Shown: positions 54,725 to 64,000 of the stretch, piece by piece
How the letters are laid out: each line of letters starts with the position of its first letter
Numbering within the stretch: the first letter of the stretch is position 1
Source of the DNA: Leptothoe kymatousa TAU-MAC 1615
GTDB lineage: Bacteria; Cyanobacteriota; Cyanobacteriia; Phormidesmidales; Phormidesmidaceae
Length of the DNA: 64,000 bases
Direction of reading: 5' to 3'
Assembly (NCBI RefSeq): GCF_018739865.1
Contig: NZ_JADOER010000003.1
Span: 124,001 to 188,000, forward strand
Notes under the pieces: generated by a model
The model's input: the letters and a program-made list of their open reading frames with translations, nothing else
Database searches by the model: none
What the model was told of the DNA's origin: nothing
Translations under genes and position numbers: made by a program

Positions 54725-55330
54725 ATGAGTAATCCAGCAGAAGGATGTCTGCGCGTTGGCCAACCAGCTCCTGACTTCACAGCAACTGCTGTCGTTGATC
54801 AAGAGTTTAAAACGATTAAATTATCTGACTATCGCGGTCAATACGTTGTTCTGTTTTTCTATCCGCTAGACTTCACGTTTGTTTGCCCAACTGAAATTAT
54901 TGCCTTTAGCGATCGCTACGAAGAGTTTAAAGGCCTTAATACAGAAGTTTTAGGGGTTTCCGTCGACAGTGAGTTTTCGCACCTAGCCTGGATCCAGACA
55001 GAGCGGAAAGCGGGGGGGTTAGGTGACTTAGCCTATCCGTTGGTATCGGATATCAAGAAAGAAATTAGTATTGCCTACAATGTGCTTGAGCCAGAGGCTG
55101 GGGTTGCCTTACGGGGTCTATTCTTAATTGATAAGGATGGCACCATCCAGCATGCGACGATTAATAATTTGTCGTTTGGCCGGAGCGTAGAAGAAACGCT
55201 ACGTGTTTTACAAGCGGTACAACATGTTCAGTCTCATCCAGATGAAGTCTGCCCAGCGGGCTGGACCCCTGGCGAAAAGACCATGAATCCCGATCCCGTC
55301 AAGTCGAAGGAATTTTTTGCATCGGCATAA
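54725..55330 (+). CDS. 2-Cys peroxiredoxin
   Basis: Thiol peroxidase of the typical 2-Cys group, 201 residues, reducing H2O2 and alkyl hydroperoxides with thioredoxin, in the cytoplasm. Peroxidatic Cys54 is in [20 protein letters not shown] and resolving Cys176 in [17 protein letters not shown]. The GGLG motif (97-100) is present, but no YF motif follows the resolving Cys. [19 protein letters not shown] and [16 protein letters not shown] are characteristic. TAGGAGA precedes the ATG. It is followed 150 bases later by a second thioredoxin-fold peroxidase-like gene. Confidence 0.96.
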   Translation: MSNPAEGCLRVGQPAPDFTATAVVDQEFKTIKLSDYRGQYVVLFFYPLDFTFVCPTEIIAFSDRYEEFKGLNTEVLGVSVDSEFSHLAWIQTERKAGGLGDLAYPLVSDIKKEISIAYNVLEPEAGVALRGLFLIDKDGTIQHATINNLSFGRSVEETLRVLQAVQHVQSHPDEVCPAGWTPGEKTMNPDPVKSKEFFASA

Positions 55331-55479
55331 CGGGACAAGCACACGGTCGCAACCTGTGTACCCACAAGACAAACAGTGAGCTGATTTATATGGGAAAGTA
55401 GGCATTCTGCTTTCCCATTAGGCTTTAATCAGTCTCGCAGCAACACCTGTACCAACCTTTAGTTTTTCTTGCAAGATCA

Positions 55480-56043
55480 ATGACCGCCGCTTTCAAACTG
55501 ACCTCCTTAGACTTTCGAGGGGTCATTAGTCAGCGATTTATCAAAAATTTTCTGCCGTTACCGGCCTTGCCCAAGTTTAGGCTAGGTGAAACTGTGCCTG
55601 ACTTCAAACTACCGGTTGTCGGTCAGCGAGCACCCCTGCAGCTATCTAGCTATCGCAACAAGGCCGTGGTGGTGGTTCTGTTTACACGGATTTTCACTGA
55701 AAAGCAATACTGCCCCTTCTGCTATCCCCATATTCTTTCCATGGTGGAGACCTATAGCAAGTTTGAGCAGCTAGGGGCGGAGGTGCTGATGATTACCAGT
55801 ACAGATGCGCGTCAGAGTAAAACGGTGCAGCAAGACTTGGGCTTAAAGATGCCCCTACTGGTCGATCCAAAATGTGGGGCTTTCCGTCGCTACGGCACGG
55901 GTCAAGCATTGGGGGCACCGCTGCCAGCACAATTCGTAGTGGATCGCTCCGGCAAGCTGGCATTCCAACATCTATTTTCGTTTGCCCATACCAACGCTAG
56001 CCCCGAGCGCTTGCTGTGGGCCGTACACAACGCCAATCGGTAG
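55480..56043 (+). CDS. Peroxiredoxin-like (AhpC/TSA) protein with CPFC motif
   Basis: A 187-residue thioredoxin-fold protein of the AhpC/TSA-like redoxin group. The strand VVVLFTRIFTEKQYCPFCYPHILSM carries Cys78 and Cys81 as a C-P-F-C pair where typical peroxiredoxins have a single peroxidatic Cys. Later ARQSKTVQQDLGLKMPLLVDPKCGAFRRYGTG and PAQFVVDRSGKLAFQHLF follow the fold. It lacks a C-terminal resolving Cys, so the CxxC pair may form the disulfide. The exact reaction (peroxidase or thiol exchange) is not certain. It lies just downstream of the 2-Cys peroxiredoxin on the same strand. Confidence 0.85.
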   Translation: MTAAFKLTSLDFRGVISQRFIKNFLPLPALPKFRLGETVPDFKLPVVGQRAPLQLSSYRNKAVVVVLFTRIFTEKQYCPFCYPHILSMVETYSKFEQLGAEVLMITSTDARQSKTVQQDLGLKMPLLVDPKCGAFRRYGTGQALGAPLPAQFVVDRSGKLAFQHLFSFAHTNASPERLLWAVHNANR

Positions 56044-56062
56044 GGACTTAAGAATTTTAAAA

Positions 56063-56151
56063 CGGAGAAGGAGGGATTCGAACCCTCGATAGAGCTTACA
56101 CCCTATAACTCCTTAGCAGGGAGCCGCTTTCAACCACTCAGCCACTTCTCC
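56063..56151 (-). tRNA. tRNA-Ser (GCT)
   Basis: An 89-nt class II tRNA with a long variable arm, on the minus strand. Acceptor stem GGAGAAG/CTTCTCC, discriminator G as in serine tRNAs, and no encoded CCA. The D arm TGGCTGAGTGGTTGAAAGCG, anticodon stem-loop CTCCCTGCTAAGGAG (anticodon GCT) and T arm GGGTTCGAATCCC are clear. It reads AGC/AGU codons. Confidence 0.97.
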
Positions 56152-56166
56152 AAGTGCAGAGCTGCA

Positions 56167-57369
56167 TTATAACAAGCTATCCTCAGCAGGGTAAAGCTTT
56201 ATTGAGTTATTTCTTGCCATAATTCGAGGAAGTCGATGTTTGAAGCTACATAGGATCTCCCACGAAATAGTTCCTAAGCGCTCTGCCCAGTCATCTGCTG
56301 TGATTTGATGGGCCGTCGAACGACCGATTAACGTGACGATATCGCCTTCTTTAAGCCCGTCAATATCAGAGACATCCAGCATTAGCTGATCCATAGTGAT
56401 AGAGCCCAACTGCTGAACATACCGATTTTCCAATAGCACCTGCAGCTGATTGGATAAAAGACGCGGAATGCCGTCGGCATAGCCAATGCCAACGACAGCA
56501 ATGGTCATCGGCTGCGGCGCAATAAAACGATGGCCGTAGCTCACCCCTGCTCCAGCTGGAATTTTCTTGATATGTGTGATGCGGGCTTTGACCTCCAATG
56601 CCGGTTGGAGATCGAGCACCGCTTGTAAATGAGGCGCGGGCGATAACCCGTACAGTCCTAAACCAACGCGCACCATGTCGTACTGGAGGTTGGGCGCATC
56701 GGTGAGCGTGGCGGCGGTATTGGCTAAGTGAAGCCGTGCTGGTAGTCGATGGTGGGTTTTGAGTCGTGCGATCGCATGCTCAAAACGTTCATGCTGCCGC
56801 CGCATTTCCGTCTGGTCCGCCTCATCTGCCGTCGCAAAATGCGAATACAAATGCGTTACCTGCAATGCTGGCAAACCATCCACAAACTCAACAAATTCCA
56901 AGGCCCGTTGCCAATCAAACCCCAACCGAGACATCCCCGTATCTAGCTTGATATGGACCGGCAAGGGCAAACAAGCGTCACTCAAAGCATCCGCAAAAAC
57001 CAACGCCTGCTTCGGGGTCACCAAGGTGGGTTGCAACTGCCATCGCGCCAAAGCCCGCACCTCTTCACCATGGTGCAGCGCTCCCATCACCAAAATAGGT
57101 ACTTGCAAACCAGCTTGGCGCAGTTCAATCCCCTCGGGCACAGTTGCCACCCCTAGCCATGTCGCCCCAGCCTGAATAGCCGTACGGGCTACAGCCACCG
57201 CACCATGGCCATAGGCATCGGCCTTCACTACGGCCATTAGATCCGTAGTTGATTTTAGCAATTGACGAAATTGGCGCACATTATGACCAACCGCATCCAG
57301 ATTGATCTCCACCCAAGCCCTTGAGCAACGCATGGCTGAAACACTTGGTGTATCATCCCACCTCAGCAT
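56167..57369 (-). CDS. alr: Alanine racemase
   Basis: PLP enzyme that converts L-alanine to D-alanine for peptidoglycan, 400 residues. The PLP Lys49 is in LMAVVKADAYGHGAVAVA, the catalytic Tyr in AGVSYGHRF in the C-terminal half, and the conserved LHLANTAATLTDAPNLQYDMVRVGLGLYG and TMDQLMLDVSD segments are present. AGGAGG six bases before the ATG fixes the start at 57369. It is downstream of a divergent HNH gene and adjacent to tRNA-Ser on the same strand. Confidence 0.96.
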   Translation of the reverse strand: MLRWDDTPSVSAMRCSRAWVEINLDAVGHNVRQFRQLLKSTTDLMAVVKADAYGHGAVAVARTAIQAGATWLGVATVPEGIELRQAGLQVPILVMGALHHGEEVRALARWQLQPTLVTPKQALVFADALSDACLPLPVHIKLDTGMSRLGFDWQRALEFVEFVDGLPALQVTHLYSHFATADEADQTEMRRQHERFEHAIARLKTHHRLPARLHLANTAATLTDAPNLQYDMVRVGLGLYGLSPAPHLQAVLDLQPALEVKARITHIKKIPAGAGVSYGHRFIAPQPMTIAVVGIGYADGIPRLLSNQLQVLLENRYVQQLGSITMDQLMLDVSDIDGLKEGDIVTLIGRSTAHQITADDWAERLGTISWEILCSFKHRLPRIMARNNSIKLYPAEDSLL

Positions 57370-57484
57370 GTCGCGCCTCCTCTAACCAAACTATTCCATG
57401 CCATTTACAGCAGAGTATCGCAATTTCCAAGGCATTTTAGCGACCTGTGCTAGTATCTAAGCACAACCCCTAGATCGAACCTCA

Positions 57485-57988
57485 ATGAGTAAGGTTCTCG
57501 TCTTAAATGCCTCCTACGAACCCTTAAACATAACCAGTTGGCGACGTGCCATTGTGTTAATTATTAAGGGCAAAGCTGAGACTGTAGAGCATAACGGACG
57601 GGCTGTTTATACGAATTTCCCTCTACCCACAGTAATTCGGTTACGCCACTATGTACGTATACCGTATAAGGAAATTCCACTGACCCGCCGTAACCTGCTG
57701 TACCGTGATAATCATACCTGTCAGTACTGTGGTTACGCGGGCGATGGGTTGACGCTAGACCACGTAATTCCCCGGTCCCGTGGTGGCAAAGATATCTGGG
57801 AAAATATGGTTTCTGCCTGCGTCCGTTGCAACGTCAAGAAAGGCAACCGCACCCCCAAGGAAGCCAGGATGCCTCTGCACATAACACCACGCAAGCCCCA
57901 CAGCAGTCTTTATTTTGAAATTGCCCGCCACACCCGTGGGGATGCCCACCAAGAATGGCGTAAATATGTCATAGGGTTGACTGGTTAA
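57485..57988 (+). CDS. HNH endonuclease family protein
   Basis: A 167-residue protein with an HNH nuclease domain in the C-terminal half: NHTCQYCGYAGDGLTLDHVIPRSRGGKDIWENMVSACVRCNVKKGNRTPKEARM. The two CxxC pairs would bind zinc, and the His in LDHV and Asn in WENMV are the catalytic pair. The N-terminal part VLVLNASYEPLNITSWRRAIVLIIKGKAE is typical of the cyanobacterial stand-alone HNH proteins. There is no intein or phage context, so the biological target is unknown. It is divergent from alr. Confidence 0.92.
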   Translation: MSKVLVLNASYEPLNITSWRRAIVLIIKGKAETVEHNGRAVYTNFPLPTVIRLRHYVRIPYKEIPLTRRNLLYRDNHTCQYCGYAGDGLTLDHVIPRSRGGKDIWENMVSACVRCNVKKGNRTPKEARMPLHITPRKPHSSLYFEIARHTRGDAHQEWRKYVIGLTG

Positions 57989-58063
57989 AGCGCCCGCTCC
58001 ACTAACATTTTCTGAACAGGGCTCTATCCCAATCTCCATCCCCCTTCCAATCCTAGTTTTTGC

Positions 58064-59233
58064 ATGGCATCCCAAGACGCATTGCTAAAATCTCATGGCT
58101 CTACAAATTATCGATCAAACATAGATTTGAGCGATGGTCCTGCCGCCGCGCTCAAACACCTATTGATCACCCACTCCGGCAGTCGGCAACTAGTCCTATT
58201 GCAGGACTTCCCCGATCCCGATGCCCTGTCTGCCGCTTGGGCATATCAACTAATTGCGGCCACCTATGATATTGATTGCGATATTTTCTATTCCGGCACC
58301 CTCAGCCACCAAGAAAATATTGTTTTAGTAAAACTGACCAGCCTGCCGGCCAAGAAGTGGTCCAACCAAAAACCACCCGATTTGGACCAATATGCGGGCT
58401 ATGTCCTGATCGACACCCAAGGCACCACCAGTCAGCTGCTCGATAGGGTCAACGCAGCAAAATTGCCCCTGCTGGTCGTCATTGACCACCACAAACTACA
58501 AGATAAGTCCGTTGCAGAGTTTACGGACATTCGCCCCGATACCCGGGCAACCGTGACCATTTTGACCGAATACTTGCAAGCAGGGCTTTTGGACCTGGAC
58601 CGCAGCAATAGTAAACACGTTAAGTGCGCAACAGCCCTCATGCACGGATTACGGTCAGACACCGGACAGCTGATGCAGGCAACAGAAGCAGATTTTCTAG
58701 CGGCGGCATATCTGAGCCAATACTACGATGCTCAGCTGCTCAGAGCGATTTTGCAAGCGTCGCGCTCAAAACGGGCGATGGATGTGATTGAACGCTCCCT
58801 ACGCAATCGTAAAATTCAAAATAGTGTCTCCATAGCGGGTGTAGGCTACCTGCGGTACGAAGATCGCGATGCTATTCCCCAAGCCACCGATTTTCTAATC
58901 ACCGAAGAAGATGTCCACACAGCAGTGGTTTACGGCATTGTCCATGATGATGAAGATGAGCGGGAAGTCGTCATTGGCTCATTGCGCACTAGCAAACTTA
59001 CCCTCGATCCCGACGACTTTATTAAAGAAGCCTTTGGCCAAGATGACCAGGGTCGTTTTTTCGGTGGTGGGCGCTCCATGGCAGGCGGCTTTGAAGTACC
59101 TGTAGGTTTTTTATCTGGGTTTTACGAAAATAGCGACTATAACCGTCTGAAGTGGGAAGTTTTTGACGTCCAAATCAAACAAAAGTTACTCAAACTGATT
59201 AATCCAGAGGATGGTGTGATCAACACCGACTAA
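58064..59233 (+). CDS. DHH/DHHA1 phosphoesterase (NrnA/RecJ-like)
   Basis: A 389-residue DHH-family phosphoesterase. The DHH domain has LLQDFPDPDALSAAWAYQ (a D-x-D variant of the usual GDxDALGSA), GYVLIDTQGTTSQLL and LLVVIDHHKLQ (Asp-His-His). The DHHA1 domain ends with RTSKLTLDPDDFIKEAFGQ and GGGRSMAGGFEVP, the usual glycine-rich substrate loop. Members degrade short oligoribonucleotides or pAp, or are single-strand nucleases. The role of this copy is not fixed by context. It lies 75 bases after the HNH gene. Confidence 0.88.
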   Translation: MASQDALLKSHGSTNYRSNIDLSDGPAAALKHLLITHSGSRQLVLLQDFPDPDALSAAWAYQLIAATYDIDCDIFYSGTLSHQENIVLVKLTSLPAKKWSNQKPPDLDQYAGYVLIDTQGTTSQLLDRVNAAKLPLLVVIDHHKLQDKSVAEFTDIRPDTRATVTILTEYLQAGLLDLDRSNSKHVKCATALMHGLRSDTGQLMQATEADFLAAAYLSQYYDAQLLRAILQASRSKRAMDVIERSLRNRKIQNSVSIAGVGYLRYEDRDAIPQATDFLITEEDVHTAVVYGIVHDDEDEREVVIGSLRTSKLTLDPDDFIKEAFGQDDQGRFFGGGRSMAGGFEVPVGFLSGFYENSDYNRLKWEVFDVQIKQKLLKLINPEDGVINTD

Positions 59234-59588
59234 GCGAAACTCGATCAATGGGTAGGGCTCCCATTTAGCCTCGCAGTAGTGAATCAGGGACAAGCCGTGG
59301 GTACGAGCAATCTATGCCGACTGCCCCGCTTGATAGTTGGAATTTTTTGAGAAATGTTTGCTTAGCTGAACAAAGGTGAGCGAACTTATAACTTTTGTCA
59401 GGTGATTGCCCATACTTCCACAGAAGAGATCGCCCCAAAAGCGTTAAGCAACAACCGCCATCTCGGTCTCAACAGAGGAATATCTAGCTTCGGTGAGCAT
59501 GATGAAAATCTTGTAATCACTTGTTAATAGTGCAGTTATAGATATCCTTAAAGAAATAAACAAGAAAACAGCATTCGGACGATTAACG
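59234..59588. other. Upstream region of gltA
   Basis: About 355 bases without coding sequence. It presumably holds the gltA promoter, but I see no clear hexamer pair or NtcA-type GTA-N8-TAC site. Nothing else stands out. Confidence 0.4.
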
Positions 59589-60782
59589 ATGACCCTATGC
59601 GACTACCGCCCTGGCTTAGAAGGCATTCCTGCGACAGAATCAAGTATTAGTCATGTCGATGGAAAGGAGGGGATTTTAGAGTACCGAGGCATTCGCATTG
59701 AAGAATTAGCCCAAAAGGGCACGTTTTTAGAAACGGCCTACTTATTAATTTGGGGTGGACTACCGACCAAACCCGAATTAGACGCCTTTAAGGATGAAAT
59801 TCAGCACCATCGTCGGCTAAAGTATCGCATTCGCGACATGATGAAGTGCTTTCCTGAAAGTGGCCATCCCATGGATGCCCTGCAAGCCTGTGCCGCCGCC
59901 TTAGGACTGTTTTATTCCCGCCGAGCACTGGAAAATCCGGCCTACATTCAAGCTGCTGTGGTCCGGCTCCTCGCAAAAATTCCCACCATGGTGGCGGCCT
60001 TCAAGCTGATGCGCAAGGGAAATGATCCCGTGCAACCGCGCGACGATCTTGATTATGCTGCAAACTTTTTGTACATGCTAAATGAGGAGGAGCCCGATCC
60101 CCTCGCTGCTCGCATTTTCGATGTGTGCCTCACGCTCCATGCGGAGCACACCATCAACGCGTCTACTTTTTCTGCCATGGTGACCGCATCCACCCTGACC
60201 GATCCATATGCCGTCGTGGCTTCGGCAGTGGGCACTTTAGCCGGACCGCTCCATGGTGGTGCCAACGAAGAAGTGATCGCGATGCTGCAAGAAATTGGCT
60301 CGGTGGATAATGTCAGACCCTATGTGGAAGATCGGATTGCCCGTAAAGCAAAAATCATGGGTTTTGGACATCGGGTATATAAGGTCAAAGACCCTAGAGC
60401 CGTTATTTTACAAGGCTTGGCAGAACAGCTATTTGATAAGTTTGGCCAGGATGAGTACTATGCCATTGCTTTAGAATTGGAAACGGCAGTCACAGAACGG
60501 TTGGGGGGCAAGGGTGTGTATCCCAACGTAGATTTTTATTCTGGTTTGGTCTATCGCAAGCTGGGCATTCCAACGGATTTATTTACACCCATCTTTGCGA
60601 TCGCACGAGTTGCCGGCTGGTTGGCACACTGGAAAGAACAATTAGCAGAAAACAGAATCTTCCGACCTACACAAATTTATACCGGTCCCCACAAGCAGCC
60701 TTACGTGAGTGTGGCAGACCGAATTCACCTGTGGGATAAACAAGCTCAGCCCGCCAGCAGCATACAAAACGGTTCCGTATAA
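59589..60782 (+). CDS. gltA: Citrate synthase
   Basis: Condenses oxaloacetate and acetyl-CoA to citrate, feeding 2-oxoglutarate for nitrogen assimilation in cyanobacteria. The 397-residue enzyme is of the short, non-allosteric class. Active-site His residues are in FDVCLTLHAEHTINAST and MGFGHRVYKVKDPRA, with the catalytic Asp in YPNVDFYSGLVY and GPLHGGANEEVIAM between them. It is followed by a strong terminator. Acetyl-CoA released by the fad enzymes elsewhere in this window could enter here. Confidence 0.96.
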   Translation: MTLCDYRPGLEGIPATESSISHVDGKEGILEYRGIRIEELAQKGTFLETAYLLIWGGLPTKPELDAFKDEIQHHRRLKYRIRDMMKCFPESGHPMDALQACAAALGLFYSRRALENPAYIQAAVVRLLAKIPTMVAAFKLMRKGNDPVQPRDDLDYAANFLYMLNEEEPDPLAARIFDVCLTLHAEHTINASTFSAMVTASTLTDPYAVVASAVGTLAGPLHGGANEEVIAMLQEIGSVDNVRPYVEDRIARKAKIMGFGHRVYKVKDPRAVILQGLAEQLFDKFGQDEYYAIALELETAVTERLGGKGVYPNVDFYSGLVYRKLGIPTDLFTPIFAIARVAGWLAHWKEQLAENRIFRPTQIYTGPHKQPYVSVADRIHLWDKQAQPASSIQNGSV

Positions 60783-60877
60783 ATCCGGATGCCAACCCCA
60801 TGATGGGCATCACCCCTCTTGTCAATACTGAAAAATCGAACCACACTAATATCAGTGACGATTTTCAGGAACTCCAG

Positions 60878-60908
60878 CCCCCCTTGATGCACATCATGGG
60901 GGGTTTTT
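60878..60908 (+). terminator. Rho-independent terminator of gltA
   Basis: CCCCCC (60878-60883) pairs with GGGGGG (60898-60903), with a second TGATG/CATCA stem inside, followed by five T residues. Confidence 0.93.
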
Positions 60909-61063
60909 ATATAGGGTCTAGTTATCTATACACACAAGTAGTAATTCCTATTGGTAGAACTAGAGGATTTCCCCTTTGAAGACATATTAAGCGTTAGAAT
61001 CATTTATGGAATTTGGCTTGGCAAGTATGGCCTAGCTCTCCACTCTGTCTATACACACTGAGT

Positions 61064-62182
61064 ATGAGTTCTGGAATCGACCTGCAAAGGAGCTTTATTG
61101 AAATACTCGTTTCTTTGGGTGTCCCCCCAGGCGTAGCCAAGGTAGTTTGGATGCCATTGCCGATGGCACTCATTCTAATTGCCGCTACCGTTAGTATTTT
61201 TATTGCCGTCTGGCTAGAGCGAAAAATTTCTGCCGCCGCCCAGCAACGTATCGGTCCAGAATATGTCGGTCCCTTGGGAGCCTTACAAGCCACTGCCGAC
61301 GGTGTAAAGCTAATCTTTAAAGAAGACATTAACCCTGCCCAGGCAGACCCAATCCTCTTCACCTTGGGTCCTGCAATAGTCGTAATTCCAGTTTTCGTCT
61401 CGTACCTAGTGGTGCCCTTTGGGCAAAACATGGTGATTACCGACCTAGGCGTTGGAATTTTTCTATGGATTGCCCTTTCCAGCGTCACCCCCATTGGTCT
61501 GCTGATGTCTGGGTATTCATCCAATAACAAGTACTCACTACTAGGAGGCCTACGCGCCACAGCCCAATCCATTAGCTATGAAATTCCATTGGCGCTGGCT
61601 GTTCTAGCCATCGTCATGATGTCCAACAGCCTCAGCACTGTGGAGATCGTCAACAAACAAGCCGAGTATGGCATCCTCAGTTGGAATATTTGGCGACAGC
61701 CCGTCGGCTTTTTACTCTTCTGGATTGCGGCTTTAGCTGAATGTGAGCGACTTCCCTTTGACTTACCCGAAGCCGAAGAAGAAATTGTCGCTGGCTATCA
61801 AACCGAATATGGCGGCATGAAGTTCGGCCTCTTTTATGTCGGTTCCTACGTCAACCTAGTACTGTCAGCCATGCTGGTTTCAGTGCTATATCTCGGCGGT
61901 TGGAGCTTTCCCATTCCAGTAGAAACAATTGTTGGTGGACTGGGCCTTAGCGAAACAACACCTTGGCTACAGGTCATCCTGGCTGCATTAGGCATCATGA
62001 TGACCCTGCTCAAAGCCTACTTACTCGTCTTTATAGCCGTATTGCTACGCTGGACCGTGCCCCGGGTACGTATCGACCAGCTACTGGACCTCGGTTGGAA
62101 ATTCTTACTACCAGTAGCACTCGTAAATCTACTTCTCACTGCCGCACTCAAGCTCGCATTTCCCATTGCGTTTGGAGGGTAA
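61064..62182 (+). CDS. ndhA: NADH dehydrogenase-like complex (NDH-1) subunit A (NuoH-like)
   Basis: Membrane subunit of the photosynthetic NDH-1 complex, at the quinone-site end that contacts the peripheral arm. From the ATG at 61064 it has 372 residues, the usual cyanobacterial length; a TTG 51 bases upstream gives a non-homologous extension. Eight hydrophobic segments are seen. Conserved stretches are [39 protein letters not shown] and [41 protein letters not shown]. First of the ndhA-I-G-E operon; it ends 4 bases before the ndhI ATG. Confidence 0.97.
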   Translation: MSSGIDLQRSFIEILVSLGVPPGVAKVVWMPLPMALILIAATVSIFIAVWLERKISAAAQQRIGPEYVGPLGALQATADGVKLIFKEDINPAQADPILFTLGPAIVVIPVFVSYLVVPFGQNMVITDLGVGIFLWIALSSVTPIGLLMSGYSSNNKYSLLGGLRATAQSISYEIPLALAVLAIVMMSNSLSTVEIVNKQAEYGILSWNIWRQPVGFLLFWIAALAECERLPFDLPEAEEEIVAGYQTEYGGMKFGLFYVGSYVNLVLSAMLVSVLYLGGWSFPIPVETIVGGLGLSETTPWLQVILAALGIMMTLLKAYLLVFIAVLLRWTVPRVRIDQLLDLGWKFLLPVALVNLLLTAALKLAFPIAFGG

Positions 62183-62186
62183 AACA

Positions 62187-62804
62187 ATGCTCAACTTTCT
62201 CAAGCAAGTTGGCGACTACGCCAAAGAAACCGTCCAAGCCGCTAAGTATATTGGCCAGGGTCTGTCAGTGACCTTTGACCATATGCAGCGCCGCCCCGTC
62301 ACGGTGCAATATCCTTACGAAAAACTGATTCCATCAGAGCGCTATCGCGGTCGGATTCACTTTGAATTCGATAAGTGTATTGCCTGTGAAGTCTGTGTAC
62401 GTGTATGTCCTATCAATTTGCCAGTCGTGGACTGGACCTTTGATAAGGCCACCAAGAAAAAGACACTAGACCACTACAGTATTGACTTCGGCGTTTGTAT
62501 TTTTTGCGGTAACTGCGTTGAATATTGCCCAACCAACTGTCTTTCCATGACAGAAGAGTACGAGCTTGCTGCTTACGATCGTCACGAACTGAACTACGAC
62601 AACGTAGCGTTAGGTCGTTTGCCCTACAAGGTCACCGACGATCCCATGGTTACCCCAATGCGGGAGCTAGCTTACCTACCTAAAGGCGTCATGGATCCCC
62701 ATGAACTCCCGGAAGGAGCCCGACGCGCTGGTAAACTACCCCAAGAGATCTTGGAAGAGCTAGAAGCAGCCAAACCAAGTAAATCAGAAGAAGCTAGCGA
62801 CTAA
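62187..62804 (+). CDS. ndhI: NDH-1 subunit I (ferredoxin-like, two 4Fe-4S clusters)
   Basis: Peripheral-arm subunit that carries electrons from ferredoxin to the quinone site. The 205-residue protein has two CxxCxxCxxxCP motifs, [12 protein letters not shown] and [12 protein letters not shown], for two 4Fe-4S clusters. It begins at the ATG at 62187, with GGAGGG just upstream. The frame is also open from 62166, overlapping ndhA, but those codons are not used. Very close spacing to ndhA indicates co-translation. Confidence 0.97.
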   Translation: MLNFLKQVGDYAKETVQAAKYIGQGLSVTFDHMQRRPVTVQYPYEKLIPSERYRGRIHFEFDKCIACEVCVRVCPINLPVVDWTFDKATKKKTLDHYSIDFGVCIFCGNCVEYCPTNCLSMTEEYELAAYDRHELNYDNVALGRLPYKVTDDPMVTPMRELAYLPKGVMDPHELPEGARRAGKLPQEILEELEAAKPSKSEEASD

Positions 62805-62883
62805 CCCGTTAATAGCTTCAAGTAATACCGGGTTTACTGATGACCCGACCGCTGACGTAGACGCTCAAACGACTGGAGTAGTA

Positions 62884-63492
62884 GTGAACTTAGCAGAAGG
62901 CGTACAACTCGTTTCCACCGGCATCCTTGGTGTCTTTATGCTGGCAGCCGCTTTAGGTGTGGTGCTGCTTTCGAATATTGTTTACTCAGCTTTTTTGCTG
63001 GGAATGGTCTTCATTAGCATTTCAGGGCTTTACATCTTGCTCAATGCAGGCTTTGTCGCAGCCGCTCAAGTCTTGGTCTATGTGGGTGCGGTCAATATTT
63101 TGATCCTATTCGGCATCATGCTGGTGAACAAGCGAGAAGACTTCAAGCCGGTCGCCAATGCTTGGATTGGAAAAGCAGCAACCGGCGCAGTTTGCTTGGG
63201 TTTGTTTAGTTTGCTTAGCTCCATGGTATTGGCCACACCATGGCAGCTCTCCACAGCAGAGCCCGCTGGGGAAGCCGCCGTTGAAATTATTGGCATGCAC
63301 TTCTTTAGTGACTTTCTACTGCCCTTTGAGTTAGCTTCGGTTCTGCTACTAATGGCACTAGTCGGTGCCATTATTCTGGCACGTCGTGAATACGTGCCCG
63401 ATGACGAGCCAGAAAATGAGCAGAAGGTTCTAACTTTGCGCGAGCGTCCTCGTGAGTTGGTACCTACTGGTGGTGAGCCATCAGAAAATTAG
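62884..63492 (+). CDS. ndhG: NDH-1 subunit G (NuoJ-like)
   Basis: Membrane subunit of NDH-1, 202 residues, five hydrophobic segments, GTG start. The family pattern FISISGLYILLNAGFVAAAQVLVYVGAVNILILFGIMLVN, which includes the conserved pi-bulge helix, is clear. The C terminus is charged. It lies 79 bases after ndhI and 59 bases before ndhE. Confidence 0.95.
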   Translation: MNLAEGVQLVSTGILGVFMLAAALGVVLLSNIVYSAFLLGMVFISISGLYILLNAGFVAAAQVLVYVGAVNILILFGIMLVNKREDFKPVANAWIGKAATGAVCLGLFSLLSSMVLATPWQLSTAEPAGEAAVEIIGMHFFSDFLLPFELASVLLLMALVGAIILARREYVPDDEPENEQKVLTLRERPRELVPTGGEPSEN

Positions 63493-63551
63493 AAGCCCCG
63501 TTATTTTGCCCCGTCTGTATTTAGCCATTTACAGGAAACATTAGGTCAATC

Positions 63552-63857
63552 ATGCAACTAGAGTACTTTTTGATTCTTGCCGCCGCATTATTTTGTGTAG
63601 GGATTTACGGCTTGGTAACGAGTCGAAACGTTATTCGCGTACTGATGTCGATTGAGCTGATGCTGAACGCGGTCAACCTCAACTTGATGGCGTTTTCTAA
63701 CTATTTGGATCCGGCTGAGATTAAGGGCCAGGTATTTGCTGTTTTTGTGATCACCATTGCGGCAGCTGAAGCCGCTGTGGGTCTGGCGATTGTGCTATCG
63801 ATTTACCGAAACCGCGACACGGTAGATATGGAGCAGTTTAATTTGCTGAAGTGGTAA
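63552..63857 (+). CDS. ndhE: NDH-1 subunit E (NuoK-like)
   Basis: Small proton-channel subunit of NDH-1, 101 residues and three membrane helices. The conserved Glu residues of the channel are in [19 protein letters not shown] and [20 protein letters not shown]. The typical start is [22 protein letters not shown]. It is the last gene of ndhAIGE and is followed by a perfect terminator hairpin. Confidence 0.97.
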   Translation: MQLEYFLILAAALFCVGIYGLVTSRNVIRVLMSIELMLNAVNLNLMAFSNYLDPAEIKGQVFAVFVITIAAAEAAVGLAIVLSIYRNRDTVDMEQFNLLKW

Positions 63858-63875
63858 AACTGCTGATGGCGATTG

Positions 63876-63919
63876 GGCAACAAAAAGCCCGGTCAGTGAT
63901 GGCCGGGCTTTTTGTTGCC
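63876..63919 (+). terminator. Terminator of the ndhAIGE operon
   Basis: A 17-bp perfect stem, GGCAACAAAAAGCCCGG (63876-63892) with its exact complement at 63903-63919, around a 10-base loop. The core GCCCGG/CCGGGC is followed by TTTTTG. The A-run on the left arm means it can work in both directions. Confidence 0.93.
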
Positions 63920-64000
63920 TATAGGATGGCTAATTTAGAATTTGAGACCGCACACTACTCAGGCCAACCACTCTCAGATTGAGATTTTACATAGGCAGCA

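Overview
The window is chromosomal DNA from a cyanobacterium. It carries Form IB RuBisCO in the order rbcL-rbcX-rbcS, the photosynthetic NDH-1 cluster ndhA-I-G-E, the light and nutrient stress kinase nblS beside purD, a cyanobacterial-type glutamate-cysteine ligase, PEP-CTERM exported proteins, and many copies of the HIP1 octamer GCGATCGC. No phycobilisome, nif or heterocyst gene is present, so the genus cannot be fixed. A filamentous or unicellular beta-cyanobacterium, possibly of the Leptolyngbya/Acaryochloris type, would fit; that is inference.

Layout. 1-9.4 kb: hisC, a possible stand-alone small RNA, a LysR regulator, a glutathione transferase, an M42 aminopeptidase with a coupled small gene, a HAD phosphatase, and an SGNH hydrolase. 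9.4-17.8 kb is accessory in character: 23-bp iterated repeats before a membrane acyltransferase, a TetR/VOC/flavin-binding gene group, a PEP-CTERM GDSL esterase, an RDD protein, and a GIY-YIG nuclease flanked on both sides by REP-like hairpin repeats. 17.8-29.2 kb is a lipid-degradation locus on the minus strand: a double alpha/beta-hydrolase, an acyl-CoA synthetase, and fadN-fadA-fadE in the gene order of the Bacillus fadNAE operon. This is a complete beta-oxidation set, which most cyanobacteria lack. 29.6-36.4 kb: RodZ-like HTH protein, nblS, purD, an SLH lipoprotein, a nucleoside hydrolase.

36.4-40.5 kb is a PEP-CTERM protein and the rbcLXS operon, with five 17-bp tandem repeats starting inside the last codons of rbcL and a strong terminator after rbcS. 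40.5-52 kb: secreted beta-propeller, panB, exoD-like gene, TM2 protein, a large exported unknown protein, a voltage-sensor ion channel with RCK domain and a non-standard filter, a RecD-like helicase, a SRPBCC protein, gshA and trmL. 52-64 kb: LysM/M23 peptidase, tRNA(CAT), two peroxiredoxins, tRNA-Ser(GCT), alr, HNH and DHH genes, citrate synthase and ndhAIGE with its terminator.

The points most worth a second look are the beta-oxidation/lipase locus, including an acyl-CoA synthetase whose ATP-binding P-loop is degenerate; the promoter-stem-terminator unit at 2.03-2.24 kb; the covarying REP-like hairpins around the GIY-YIG gene; the rbcL-end tandem array; and the 23-bp operator-like array at 9.5-9.7 kb. 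All assignments come from reading the sequence and known family motifs; no database search was run.
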